A stretch of 64,000 bases of DNA from Desmodus rotundus (GCF_022682495.2 NC_071391.1:82115161-82179160); one strand, 5' to 3'; shown: positions 45,851 to 58,499, counted from the first letter of the stretch. Program-made: numbers and translations. The notes: generated by a model not told the origin, from the sequence alone.

Positions 45851-46519
45851 TTACAGTTAACTCCTTTATTATGAGTCACATACATGGTCTTTTTCACTTC
45901 CAGGTAGGTCTCATTCTGAGTGTAATAGACCTAAACTGGTAAGAGTTTGGAGAGGTAGGAGGAAATATATTTGCATATGTACATTTATTTCTCTCAGAAT
46001 CTATGTATGTAACACATGACAATCCTCAGAAATATAGTTGCTATTAATAATTCTACATAGAGATATTCTGGATTTATGGAATTACTGTGTCTCATCAAAA
46101 TGATTGTAAAGAAAACCATTTTTCATTTGGACTCCATGTAAAATTAGAAATGTTTGCCCACCAAAAAATTCCTAATAAACTGCATTGGAAAACTTCTTAG
46201 TAAACTAGCAGTTAAGATGTTAGTCACTTTGTAGTATTCTGGTTATGGTAATTTAACAGCCATAATGACGTGATGGTTATTTAGACCTTAACTTTGGTTT
46301 GCCATTTGAATGCATCATTTCCTTAATCCCCTGCCATCATATCTGAACTTAACTGTCCTTTTCTCCATGATCATAGACTATACTTCAGAACCCTGCTCTG
46401 TGTTCTCAGTTCCCAAAGTATCTTTTCTACCTTTTATCTGTGTGTTTTGGAGCTGCTCATATTTGATAAAGCTTCATTTCATTCATGGTACAAACTGCAA
46501 CCTAATTATAGTAGCTTAA
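45851..46519. other. Unassigned AT-rich sequence
   Basis: 45950-46170 may be an old reversed L1 piece. No gene seen. Confidence 0.35.
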
Positions 46520-47255
46520 AATGCTGTGAAATTTTTAATTGAATTTATTCGGGTGTCTTGGGTTTGCAAAATCATACAGGTTTCAATTGTACAACTCAAT
46601 AAAACATCTGTATACTGCATGGTATGCCCACTGCCCCAAGCAAAGTCTCTTTCCATCCCCATTACCCCACCTGCCTTTTCGCACCTTCACCTACCCCCAC
46701 TCTCCTTTTCCCTCTGGCTATCACCACACTGTTGTCTGTGTCTGTGTGTTATGTATGTATTTTTTTGGTTAATCCATTCACCTTCTTTCATCTAGCCGCC
46801 CCCCCCCCGCCCCCGACAGCTGTCTGTCTCTTCCATGTGTCCATTCCTCATCCTAATTTTAATTTGCATCTCTCTGATGATTAGTGACATTGAGCATCTT
46901 TTCATATGTCTATTGGCCATCTGAATGTCTTCTCTGGAGAAGTGTCTATTCAGGTCCTTTGCCCATTTTTAATTGGGTTGTTTGTCTTGCTGGGGTTGAG
47001 TTATATAGGTTTTTTATATATTTTAGAAATTAATCCCTTATCAGATGTATCATTGGCGAATATGTTCTCCCATTTAATGGATTCCCTTTTCATGCTGTTG
47101 ATGGTTTATTTTGCTGTGTGAAAGCTTTTTAGTTTTATATTGTCCCATTTGTTTAGTTTTTCCTTTGTTTCCTTTGCCCAAGGAAATAAACTGGCAAAAA
47201 TATTGCTACGAGAGATGTCTGAGATTTTACTGTGTATGTTTTCTTCTAGAATAAA
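46520..47255 (-). mobile_element. Old L1 3' end, antisense
   Basis: Reversed old L1: 'tttttaattgaatttattcggg', 'tacaggtttcaattgtacaac', C-rich 3' UTR with a C run at 46799-46809, then ORF2 text such as 'catctctctgatgattagtgac', 'tcaggtcctttgcccatttttaattgg', 'tttagaaattaatcccttatcag'. A different and older subfamily than the L1 at 44643. Confidence 0.8.
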
Positions 47256-49040
47256 ATGCTGTGAATCAAGTCTTTGTGATTTATCTGTATGATGAAATTT
47301 TCTTTAGGAAACAAAAGACCAGAAACACACTGCATGGGAATGATAAATCCATGCTGGCACTGATTGCTTAATTCTGTAGATTTCAAAGGATCAAATCCAA
47401 AGGTATTCACATATCTCACTGGCTTCTTCCAATTTGTTTAGTTAATAGGCATCCTTTTTATAGGAGAGCTTAATGGTCCACAAATATTTGAGGTATAAGG
47501 TATTCTATTTGAACTGTTGGTGATACTAGCACACAGTGGACTTTAAATTAAAAATATGGCAAGTTCAGAATCTCCCCAAGGCTCTAGCTTGATTGAGCTC
47601 TTCTTGGAATTACACAGCTCTACAATGCCCTAGTATTATGAAGTCTGTTAAACTTATTCTTTGACTATGCTTAAAGTGTTTAGCAAACCATAGAGTAGAA
47701 ATTTTTTAAGTGTGCAATAAAAATTATAAAGGAATCAATTTATTCTTTATTGTTAACATTCTTATAATGGGTGAACAATGATTATATTTAGCATGTCTTA
47801 ACAGATTCCTAGAAAGCATGGGTTTACTGTTAAATTCTTTCTTTATTCTGCTCAAAGAGGATGGAAAAGATTGATTGGAAACATAGGTCAGAGACCATTG
47901 AAAACTGCTAACTAAGCAACAACCACAAGGTAGTCAGAAAACTCTTGCTCTGAAATCTAGACACCACCACCTGCAAGAGGGAGCACAAGGAATTCTAATG
48001 TCTGTCAAGCCATAGGGCCATGTTTTAACTTCAGTGGATGTGGAGCTTTGACGTAAGGATGCAGACACTTTCCAAATTGCAGATCCAACCATTATTAGCT
48101 TAAACTCTGACTTAAACAAAATTTGGGGATTAGTGAGAAAGCTACCAAACTGTGTCTTAGAGTGCTTTATTTTAAACTTTTGTTTAACAGTCATGGTAAT
48201 CATGTGTTTGGTTTTCTTAAAGTAATGACTAGAAACCCATGCAGATCTCTTTCCTGGTTAACCACACCTGTAATAAAACCATCCGTGTAAACCACCTAGA
48301 GACATCAGTAAATGTAAGAGTTGGGTCTGCAAACCAGCTCTCTGAAGTCATGTCGTTTGTTGAGTATTAATCCTTTAAAGGCCACAGAAGAAAACTTTGC
48401 GTGACTATACCTGTTCCTCTGCTATTCAGGACCATCACCACTAAATTCTTAGAATGAGCATGCTCCGTAAGCATTTACGGGGTGGAGGTGGGGGTTCTGT
48501 TGTTAAAAAGAAACATTTATTAATTAGTTGCATGCTTAGCGTCCTTATGTTCCTGCTTTTATTTAGTACTCCAAGTGACCCCTGTCACTTGTTTTGGCAC
48601 ACTACTACTAGCAATCAAATCTTGTTTTTTAAAACTACCAGAACTAGAGATGCAGGCTTTCTTGACTGTATTAAATCCTGAATACTGCCCAAACTGGAAC
48701 CATTTATCTTCTCCCTTTCCTGTGCACCTCTGGGATTTGATCTGTTTTCTTCTTCTAGCAGTCATTTTCCACTTAGGATTGTGTCTTCTCAGCCTCACCG
48801 CTGAATGAGTAGTAGCTTCAGAGCTTTTACCCCATACGTTTTAACTTCTCTCCAATATCTAAAATAAGTGCCCTAGCAATTTTTGTGCCAGAAATTGCAG
48901 GGAAAGTAAATGAGATAAAAATAAACTAAGGGAGAACTGTACAGTTAAACATAGTTAATATGATTGATTTTATGTTATTTGTATTTTACCACAATAAAAA
49001 ATTTTAATAAATAAACCAAAGGGAAATTTGAAGTCACATT
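47256..49040. other. Unassigned sequence with a small L1 3' tail
   Basis: 48935-49015 resembles an L1 3' terminus ('atgttatttgtattttaccacaataaaa'). Elsewhere I recognise no repeat or gene. 48480-48800 has three chance open frames. Confidence 0.4.
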
Positions 49041-50634
49041 TTTATACAAAGTTGATATCCATTGAAGTATTAATACTGAATTTAAAAGCAATCTTAGAAG
49101 TTACATTAAGTTATAGTAACTACATTTAGAAACTGAGGCCTGGAAAGATTAGGTGATTTGCATAAGGAGGGGAGAATAGAGCCCACAGTTTTCAACATTA
49201 GTACATGTTGTTTTGGAGCTGTCTTGCATTACTCCTTGACTTAGGAGTTAGCCATAGCTAACCCTTCTGTCTATTTTATCTTCCTTTGGAACTGATTTGT
49301 AATTTGTTCTTCAGAACCCTGCCTAATAAGTTGTCCCCTTTTCCTGGAAATAGGAGGCAGTGGGAAAGTCTAGGTGCTAAATTGTGGGTCAACTGGCTTG
49401 AAAAAAGTGATTAAGTGACCTCCTTCTGAGAAAAGTCAAACTAATCTTTTTTACATCATCTTACATAATAGAACCAATAATTAATACAGTCTATAAGAGA
49501 AGTTCCCACCCAGTTGGTCTTCAAAGCCAGTAAGGTTTGTTTTGATATCTAATGAGGTCATCCAGGTGTGTAAAAATAATACAAATATATATGTAATAAG
49601 TAACACAAAATATCTAAATTGTGTGGCAAAAATGTTCAAAAGAATTCTTTGTGCAATTATAGTTCATTTTATAACTAAGCAAACCTCTCTTTTCTAATAT
49701 TGAAAACTTTATCAGTCATATTTTTGCTGTGATAATGTTATATAACAACTCTATGCTTTTCAGTGATTTACATTAACATACGTCTTTTTGTCTGTGCATC
49801 CCCTGGGACGGCTATATTTCAAGCTGTACATTAGGTTCATTTCTGTGCCACGTGGCTCTCATTCTGGGCATGCTCTTCTCATAATAGATGGTAGAAACAC
49901 AAGAGATTAAGATAGATCAAGTCAGACCACACATACTCCCCTTGACCAAGACCAAAGGCAGTAGGGCAGGATGTGTACCACCTGTTCTTCGGGGAGGCAT
50001 TTCAAAGTCATGCAACATAGGGGATGGATAAATAATCCTATTACAGGGAGAGAGTGAAGAATTGAGACAATAATCGATCTACACAGAAACATTTCAACCT
50101 TATGTTGTCAGTTTGTTACTAAACTAACTGTCCTTTTTGATTTCTGAGCAGCAAATAGGTAAGGTCTTGTTTTGGGTTGTGTTTTGTTTTGTTTTTCCAG
50201 CTGGCCCTTCCCTTTCACTGCTATCCTTCTTCCTCCTACAAGTGACTTCTCAGTGTCACTATTACTTAGTGTAATAGTGAAACATACATGATAGTCAGGC
50301 CACTGGCTGATAAACTAAAGGGTTTGACTTTTCCTGAACTAGTTTACCTGAGAAACTTGATTTGCCATTTAACTAAATGTTTTTGCAGCTTTATTGAAAA
50401 ATTGTTCTTACACAGCATAGCTTAGTCTATACTCTTGAGTTCCCTGGCCATTTCTAAATGAACCAATCCAGCCTGACTTCATTGTTTGCCTCTCTCAACT
50501 CACCTGAAGAACTCAGTGAAAAAGTAAAATAAATTTGCCCTTTGATGTATGAGAGAATGATGACAATGTATTAAATCTCAGTTATTTGCTAAAAATATAT
50601 CTTCAAAGTACAAGTATCCAAAAAACAAAATATT
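49041..50634. other. Unassigned sequence with faint old-repeat traces
   Basis: 49125-49195 has MIR-like antisense text ('aaactgaggcctggaaagattagg'). 49720-50060 is an old repeat of uncertain family ('gctgtgataatgttatataacaac', 'gaggcatttcaaagtcatgc'). No gene seen. Confidence 0.35.
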
Positions 50635-50650
50635 AAAATTAACAAATTTG

Positions 50651-52536
50651 GGAGAACCAAGATAGCAGCGTAGGTAGACACACTGCGCCTCCTCGCACAA
50701 CCAGAACTGACAGAAAATCAAACGGCAGGGAAGTCCGACACCAAGTAGATAAAAAAGAAACATACATCCAGACCGGTAGCAGGGGCAGAGACGGGCACCG
50801 GGGCGGAGAGGACTCGCGTGGCCGTGGTGGGACCCAGACTGGCGACAAAAGGGGCAGGCAGTCTGACCACTAGCAGACCCTGCGGCCCCACATTCGCGCA
50901 CAGATAAACCGGAACAAATGGCGGGGAGCAAAGCAGACCAAGCAACCCAGGGCTCCAGCTCGGGGAAATAAAGCCTCAAACCTCTGATTGAAAACGCCGG
51001 TGAGGGTTGGAGCAGCAGCAGGAGAGACTCGCAGCCTCACAGGAGAGGTTGTTGGAGAGACCCACAGGGGCCTAGAGTGTGCACAAGCCCACCCACTTGG
51101 GAACCAGCACCAGAGGGGCCGAATTTGATTGTGGGTAGCGGAGGGAGTGACTGAGATCTGGCAGAGAGGAGCAGGTGCCATTGCTCCCTCTCGGCCCCTC
51201 CCCCACGTCCAGCGTCACGTCACAGCACAGCGACCAGCGTTATCCCACCCCCCTGGAACACCTAAAGCTCCGCCCCTTTAAGTAACAGGTGCGCCAAGAC
51301 AAAAAAAAAAAAATGGCCCAAATGACAGAACACTTCAAAGCTCCAGAAATAATTCAACTAAGCAGCAAACAGATAGCCAACCTCTCAGATGCACAGTTGA
51401 AAACACTGGTTATCAAGAAGCTCACAGAATTGGTTGAATTTGGTTGAAAACTAGATGAAAAAATGAAGGCTATGCCAAGAGAAACAAAGGAAAACGTACA
51501 GGGAACCAATAGTGATGGGAAGGAAACTGGGACTCAAATCAATGGTGTGGACCAGAAGGAAGAAAGAAACATCCAACCAGAAAAGAATGAAGAAACCAGA
51601 ATTTGGAAAAATGAGGAGAGGCTTAGGAACCTCCAGGACATCCGAATTATAGGGGTGCCAGAAGGAGAAGAGGAAGAACAAAAAATTGAAAACTTACTTG
51701 AACAAATAATGAAGGAGAACTTCCCCATTGTGGCAAAGGAAATAGACTTCCAGGAAGTCCAGGAAGCTCAGAGAGTCCCAAAGAAGCAGGACCCAAGGAG
51801 GAACACACCAAGGCACATCATAATTCCATTAGCCAAGATGAAACAGAAGGAGAGAATCTTAGAAGCAGCAAGAGAAAAGGACACAGTTACCTACAGAGGA
51901 GTTCCCATAAGACTGTCAGCTGATGTCTCCAAAGAGACCTTACAGGCAAGAAGGGGCTGGAAAGAAGCATTTGAAGTCATGAAAGGCAAGGACCTACATG
52001 TAAGATTGCTCTATCCAGCAAAGCTATCATTTAGAATGGAAGGGAAGATAAAGTGCTTCTCAGATAAGGTCAAGTTAAAGGAGTTCATCATCACCAAGCC
52101 CTTATTATATGAAATGTTAAAGGGAGTTACCTAAGAAAAAGAAGATAAAAAATATGAACAGTAAAAATGACAGCAAACTGACAGTTATTAACAAGCATAC
52201 CTAAAACCAAAACAAAAGCAAACTAAGCAAACAACTAGAACAGAAACAGAACCACAGAAATGGAGATCACATGGAGGGTTATCAATAGGGGATTGGGAGG
52301 GGGAGAGAAGGGGGAAAGGTACAGAGAATAAATAACATAAATGATAGGTGGAAAATAGACAGGGGGAGGGTAAGAATAGTGTAGGAAATGTAGAAGCCAA
52401 AGAACTTATAAGTATGACCCATGGACATGAACTATAGGGGGGGAAATGTGGGAGGGAGGGGGTGGGCAGGATGGAGTTCAGTGAAGGGGCAGAAATGGGA
52501 CAACTGTAATAGCATAATCAATAAATATATTTTTTA
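50651..52536 (+). mobile_element. HAL1 copy D, full length, sense, perfect 16-bp TSD
   Basis: 1,886 bp between identical 16-bp copies of 'aaaattaacaaatttg' (50635-50650, 52537-52552). Order: L1-type 5' start 'ggagaaccaagatagcagcg'; about 660 bp of CpG-rich 5' UTR; an A run (51302-51312); ORF1 (51313-52134); about 400 bp of purine-rich 3' UTR with G runs (52280-52480); and the tail 'caactgtaatagcataatcaataaat'. No ORF2, so it needs L1 reverse transcriptase in trans. The identical TSDs and almost open ORF1 make it the youngest HAL1 here. Confidence 0.93.
51313..52134 (+). pseudogene. HAL1 copy D ORF1, one in-frame UGA
   Basis: 274 codons including the stop, starting MAQMTEHFKAPEI. A single TGA at 51445-51447 (codon 45) interrupts it; from the next Met at 51463 a 223-aa frame is open to the end EMLKGVT. 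In that frame: charged helical part 1-58, RRM start RIIGVPEGEEEE (61-72), PRRNTPRHII (111-120), AREK (136-139), LQARRGW (160-166), YPAKLSF (184-190). These match the RRM and C-terminal domain of L1 ORF1p, the nucleic-acid chaperone of the RNP. It lacks much of the N-terminal trimerising coiled coil if started at 51463. ORF1p of human L1 is 338 aa. Confidence 0.85.
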
Positions 52537-52552
52537 AAAATTAACAAATTTG

Positions 52553-53440
52553 CTTCCTTCATCATCAGTATCTTATTAACCAAGTTTGGCACTTCAATCC
52601 TAATTCCTAAAAATTGCATGGTTTGGTAAACCATGGTCTTTTCTTTGGGCTATATTTCTTTCCTTCTTAAGAAATACTTGCATATCAGAATAGCTCTCTG
52701 GGTGTATTTGTGTAAAGAACGTGTTAGAAGTGTGACCAGATTGCATTTATAAATATTATTATAACACTACCAAAAATTGAGTAAATAGCACCCAGCGTCA
52801 GTAGTTCAGCTTAGAGTGATTCATTTATTAGTCCAGTCATAGTCATTACTCAGAAATAATTCACAACAGATTTTGAGATCCTGTAGAGATGATAAAAATA
52901 GGTAAGATGAAAATACCTATTTGGGGAATTGGCTGGAATGTTTTAATGCCTTCGAGATGACATCATCACCTGGTAGTATTAAATATGACTCTGGGCACTT
53001 TCCTAGGTTTTTCACTTGCCTTTTTTTTTTTTTTTTAAGAAATCACTGTCTGAAAAACAGTTCTGGGACAGTTAATGAAATGTTACTGCATGTATCAAAA
53101 TCAGTAAGAAAACCAAGCTATTCTGGAATTAAGAGCTTACGATGCTTCAGACAGTATCTCATCTTATGTCTGCAAGCCAGTACTGCCTCGTGACATCTCT
53201 TCTATTGTCGTTTGGAAGGCTGATTAAGGTTCTTGTTATTTAACCTTCTTTCCTCAGATGTATTGTAAATTTGTTTGCATTAGGGACTGAATTTTATCTT
53301 CGTGTGGCTCTCACACCAGCTATCAGGACCATTCCCATAGGGGTGCTTAAACTTTTGTTTGAATTTTTGCTTAATGGGATTGTACAGCTTATTAAAATAG
53401 AGTTCATAGTTTCAGATTATTTTAAGTGCTTTAAACATGT
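52553..53440. other. Unassigned AT-rich sequence
   Basis: A T run at 53022-53037 is the only marked structure. No gene or repeat family recognised. Confidence 0.35.
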
Positions 53441-53885
53441 AAATTAGATCAGGCCTCTCACCTACTTAAAACCATTAAATGGTTTCTCAACATTTTAAAG
53501 TACAGACTCCTTCCTCAGGTTTCTGTATTCTTCCGGAGTTGACCCCCACTCATTCAGTTTCATCGTATGCCTTCTCTTCTTCCTTGCTCTTTATGCGTGA
53601 GCCTCATTTGGTGTCCTTTTGGTTTCATGCGTGTGCTACATCGTTGAACGCTTTTCTCCCCTGTTGAAATAGTACCATCTCATAAAGGCTTCTCCTGGTC
53701 ACCCTGTCAAAAGTGGCCTCCCCAGATACTTTCCAGCTGCTCACCCTGTTTCTCTGGCATTTATTCTCTATAATTTTTATTTTTCTATTTATTGTCATTG
53801 CCTCTGCCCAAATAGAAGTTCCATGAGGGCAAAGTGTCAAGCATAGTGACTAACACAAAGAAGTCATCAAGTATTTGTTGAGTGA
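53440..53885 (+). repeat. L2 LINE 3' end
   Basis: Long collinear L2: 'gcctctcacctacttaaaacc', 'aaagtacagactccttcctc', 'cttctcctggtcaccctg', 'agaagttccatgagggcaaag' and the end 'tatttgttgagtgaatgaa'. This is the best-preserved L2 in the window. Confidence 0.8.
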
Positions 53886-55640
53886 ATGAATTAATAGATG
53901 ACTCTTACACTTTGAACTCACAATAGAGTTCAACGTTCTTTCCTAATTTGATTCCATGAGGGAGAAAGCGTTGTGCTCTGAGACTGACCTAGAGAGAATC
54001 AGTACAGTTGAGGGTCCAGGCAGGTGTGTACTACTGTGCTCTTTATTCTTTTGTAATTGATTTTATTTTGATTCAAAACTGAGCCAGAAATCATGTTCTC
54101 TTACATGTTTACTTTTATAAACCTTCTTGCTTGATTTGCCCTATTAAATATTCCAAAATTGGAAATACAAATTTTTTCTAATATATACTTTGTGGTGTTA
54201 CTACTAGATTCTTACTAGACACTACAAGCAGCATATTTTCTTGCAACAAGGTAAAGAAATGACAGTTTATGGACAGAAGCCAATGGTTAATGGCTTGTTG
54301 TAAAGGGTTATTTGCCATCAAGTTAGAATATATGTGTGAAGAGGTTTAAGGTACAACCCTCCCACAAAGAACAAAACTTGGGGTTTGTTACTGAGAAATC
54401 AGAGTCATCCGGGACCTAAATAACTTGTCCAAGGTCACACAGCAGCGAGAAATAGAAAAAGCATCCCAAATCTGGCTTGACTGTAGGACTTATTTTTGGA
54501 ATCTCCTTAGGTATAAAGAAATCAGAAATTTATTTTAGTTTTGTATTTTTTTTAAGATATGAAACTTTTTAAACTTTTTTGTTTGTTTGATATCTGTTAC
54601 TATCATCAGATATTGCAACCTATTGGCTTCTACATAGGGGTATAAATAAGATTAGAAAAGTTTGACCATATTTGCTTTTAATTATTGCTGAAAATATATA
54701 GTCACAGAAGTCAGTTATAAATAATTTGCAACACTTTAAACTATGTATTATACCTAAAAACTCATTCACTTCTCAGAAGACGTGGGTGGCTTCGGTAGCT
54801 CCACATAGCTCAGAGAACTGATTCGGAGTCTAACAGAGGTGAGCAGTCACATGTAGGAAAATTGCTGAAAGCACAATTAAATTGCCAGAGTATATGGCAA
54901 CAACAGTCTCCTTTAATTTTTGTCAAGCACACAATTTGAAATGATTACATACTTATAAAAACAAACAGAAAAACAAAATATTTAAAATGTATAGTTTCAT
55001 ATTATAAATGTGCCTCAAGGTCAAGTATAATGTGATTTAATGTAAGTAATATTATAATCTAATACTTAAAATCAGGATAACTCATGTTATCCTAATTTAA
55101 TATAGATCATATACCTAATCCATTTTTATTAGTGTTCACAGTGTAAAGTGATATTAATTTACTAGGATCTGTTTTCAGGGCTTTATTTTATTAATGGATC
55201 TTTCTTTGTTTTATTTTATCCAAGAATGATTGATTAGAACCAGCACAATCCAAGTTGACAAAGACCAGAGTGCTGAGCTACAGTGAAATAGTTTTATTTT
55301 ACTGCAACATTTTATACTGATTAAAGGAAAAAGAAATGTTGGAGGAAAAAATGAGTAGAAATTTGAGTCTAGAGATTGAAAATAATGGAACTTCTAAATA
55401 TTTTGAAGGGGACAAATGAGCCAATTTTGATAATATTATTGGAGCCTCAAGGTTTATAGGGATTATATTCCTAAAAACACTATTTCTAATCAAATTTAGT
55501 GATTAGAAGTATGAAGTTTTTGCAGATTTGTGGATTAGGTCCCTTTGACCAGGATTTAATTATCTGAGGCATGGGGTTCTTTGTTTTGTTTGTTTGTTTA
55601 CTTGTTAGCCTTTTTAAAAGGCTAGTTAAGCACAAAATAT
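53886..55640. other. Unassigned sequence with one MIR fragment
   Basis: 54400-54480 is reversed MIR ('aacttgtccaaggtcacacagc'). The rest, about 1.6 kb, is AT-rich and unrecognised. Confidence 0.45.
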
Positions 55641-55651
55641 TAAAATAGCAT

Positions 55652-55899
55652 TGTCCTGGTCAGTGTGGCTCAGTTGGTTGTAGTACTGTCCTGTAAACCA
55701 AAAGGTTGTAGGTTCGATTACCTGTCCGGGCTCATGCCTGGGTTGTGGGTTCTGTCCCTGGTTGGGACACATATGAGAGGCAGCTGATCAGTGTGTGTGT
55801 CTCTCTCTCACATCAATGTTTCTCTCCCTTCCTTCCCCTCTCTCTAAAATCAAAAGCATGTCCTTGGGTGAGGATAAAGAATAATAAAATACAATAAAA
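55652..55899 (+). mobile_element. VES SINE 7
   Basis: 'tgtcctggtcagtgtggctc', 'gtaggttcgattacctg', 'catgcctgggttgtgggttc', CT tract and A-rich tail 'aggataaagaataataaaat'. The flanks 'taaaatagcat' and 'taaaatggcat' form a TSD with one mismatch. Confidence 0.9.
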
Positions 55900-57284
55900 T
55901 AAAATGGCATCATCCTTTTTACTCCCAAATTACAAATTGATGAAATTATAAATTTAATCATTTTAACATAACACTAAATAATTGCATAAGTTATTAATCT
56001 TTTGGTCTATTACTCAGCTCCAGCTTTTGGAGATGCTAATAATTTCTAACTAAAGACTATTAAGCTTAAAGATACTCATTCAAAGATTCTGATATCCCTG
56101 AAACTTAAGGAAACACAACTGGCTGGGTTTCTCCACTTTGATAAGATGCTGGGAAAGCTGCCCCTTATCCCTGGGGGGAGAGAAGGAATGTCACAGGTGC
56201 TGGTGTAGGTGACGATGGTGGTGATGATGATGATAGCAGCTAACATTTACTGAGCATTTATTATATGTTAGGCATTGTGCTGTGAAATCAACACCTATAA
56301 ATACAGCATGAAAACACTTATTAGTTTTACCATATAAAACTTTATATAACTTGAAACCTGTGTATTGGTGCTTCCACTATACTTAATTTAGGGTTTGGTA
56401 GAAGATGACTCTTGAATTTTTGAGGTTAAGTGACTAAGATGTTAGTTATAGTGACTTAAGATAGGTAATGAAGTTTATAAAAAGAACAATGAGCTCAGTC
56501 TTGATAACACTGCAGCAGCAAAAGAAGAAACTGTGTAGATGTACCAGTGAGAACTATTGAAAGGCAAAATGCACTTGGTAAATCTGGAATTTATTTTTAT
56601 AAAAGTTCTAATCAATGAATGAAATCCCCCAAGGCAGAATTTCTTAACCTCGATTAAACCTAAGATTTTATAGACCCCCCTGGAAATTGCCTGTCAAATT
56701 TTATATGTGTGTTTGTATGTAAATACAGTTTTCATTAGATTCTCAATATAATCTGTGAGCAGCAGACCCCAAACCAGTGGTAAGACATGCCTTGACTGAT
56801 TAAAGAGTCACCCAGGAGACTGGCAGTACATTAGAGAGTATGAAAGAGAACTGCATCATCCAGCTCAAAATAAGGCAGATCGGAGGTTATCCACAAGAAG
56901 ATGATAACTTAGATTTATTCTATAAGGGAAGGAGTTTACAAAAAGAAGATCTAAGGCCCAGAACTATACTATTGTAGTTTTATGTGGTTAGGTGAGAAAG
57001 AAGAGCCAGTTAGTGAAGGAGATGGAGGAAAACTAGATAAACACAGAATCAATGGAAAAGATGTTTATTTTGAAAACCAATTAAGTGTAAAATGTAATAG
57101 AAGGTCATAAAAGGTGAGACCTGAGAAAAGGTAATTGGCTTCAGACTAGGGACGTTACTGGTGACTTTAAAGCAATTTCAATGGAGTGTGACCCATAGAA
57201 ACCATATTATTAGGGCCTCGTGGATCAGTGGTAGTTAGGAAAGGAGGCAGCCTGAGTCAGCTTCTGACAGTGGAATGAGAACAG
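55900..57284. other. Unassigned sequence with MIR and ancient-repeat traces
   Basis: 56235-56285 is MIR-like ('acatttactgagcatttattatatg'). 56990-57195 recalls the 3' part of the unnamed ancient repeat ('gtgaaggagatggaggaaaac', 'ttggcttcagactaggg'). No gene seen. Confidence 0.4.
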
Positions 57285-57590
57285 TAATTATCATGGTTGA
57301 AATTACAGCAGCTAACATTTTTGATCTCATATGTGGCAGGCACCATGAAGAGGTTTTGGGTTTGTTTGTTTGTTTTATTTTTCAATTTCTTTTTCCATTT
57401 AGTTTTCACATAACTTTGTGAGGTGGCTTCCATTATTATCTCCATTTTTAGGTTAACAGATGTAGGTTTGTGGAGGTTACGTAATTTGCTCAAGGTCATA
57501 TAGTTAACAAGTACTAAGACAGAATTTGAACCCAGGCTAGCCTGACTCTGGAGCCTTTATTCTTAGCACCATGCTACTAACTTGTAATGT
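57285..57590 (-). repeat. MIR SINE, antisense
   Basis: 'cagcagctaacatttttg', then after a GTTT-rich stretch 'tgtgaggtggcttccattattatctcc', 'aatttgctcaaggtcatatag', 'gaatttgaacccaggctagcctgactctgg', and 'cttagcaccatgctac'. Nearly complete reversed MIR with a short internal T/G insertion. Confidence 0.75.
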
Positions 57591-58272
57591 CTGCAGTAAT
57601 ATAAAAGAAGTGTGGAAGATTTCTGTGTACTGCTATGATTTGGAGAGAAAAAAGGATAAATGTTGTTATAAGAAGTAGGGAGAATACAATTATATATACA
57701 TATTTTCACATATAAAATGAAACACAGAAAGGGTCAACCAAAAATTAATAAAGTTATCTTTCGGCAGGGGATGGGAACAGACTTCTTGGACTTTGTGATG
57801 TCACATAGTTTTAACTTTGGTGTCACATTAAACATTAGCTAAGTGTTTTACATATTCAAAAATAAAGTTAAACAGGAAAAAGAAAATAATCCTTAATATT
57901 TAAAAACAAACATAAATGTAGTATATCATTCTGGCAACACACCACATAGAGATAGCTTTTCAAGTAATTTTAAAACATTGTATTTGGACTGTGTGTTGTT
58001 AGGACAGTATAATCTCAACATTAAAAGAATTGCAAAGAAATGTTAACTTTTAAACTTCATCCAGTAATTTTATTATTCATAGTAATATTAGTATAGCTAT
58101 TTTTAATATATTTCATAACAATTGTGGTATAAAACAAGTAATATATGTTAATGTTAAGAACCAGGATCTCTTATGTAAGAGAAAAAGAAACGCAAATACA
58201 AAACCAAAGAAAAGTAATTCCTATAACTTTAAATTTGACATGGAATGAATTCATTGTTATTTTTCTCTTTAA
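57591..58272. other. Unassigned AT-rich sequence
   Basis: No gene or repeat family recognised. Confidence 0.35.
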
Positions 58273-58285
58273 AAGTACTTATTTC

Positions 58286-58499
58286 TGCCCTGCCTGGTGT
58301 AGCTCAGTGGATTGAGTGCAGGCCTACAAACCAAAGGGTCGCTGGTTCAATTCCCAGTCAGGGCACATGCCTGGATTGCAGGCCAGGTCCCCAGTGGGGG
58401 CTATACGTGAGAGGCAACCACACATTCATGTTTCTCTCTCTCTCTCTCTTTCTCCTTCCCTTCCCCTCTCTCTAAAAATAAATACATAAAAAAATTTTT
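58286..58499 (+). mobile_element. VES SINE 8
   Basis: 'gccctgcctggtgtagctc', B box 'ctggttcaattcccag', 'catgcctggattgcagg' and A-rich tail. Perfect 13-bp TSD 'aagtacttatttc' (58273-58285, 58500-58512) indicates a relatively recent insertion. Confidence 0.93.

Noticed and set aside
50140..50165. Mini-exon between 'ttctgagcag' and 'gtaaggtc'
   Set aside because: Only about 7 nt would lie between the sites and it encodes nothing SIK2-like.
50578..51181. Several - strand frames of 69-133 aa
   Set aside because: They lie opposite the GC-rich HAL1 D 5' UTR, where stops are rare by composition. No protein family is recognisable.
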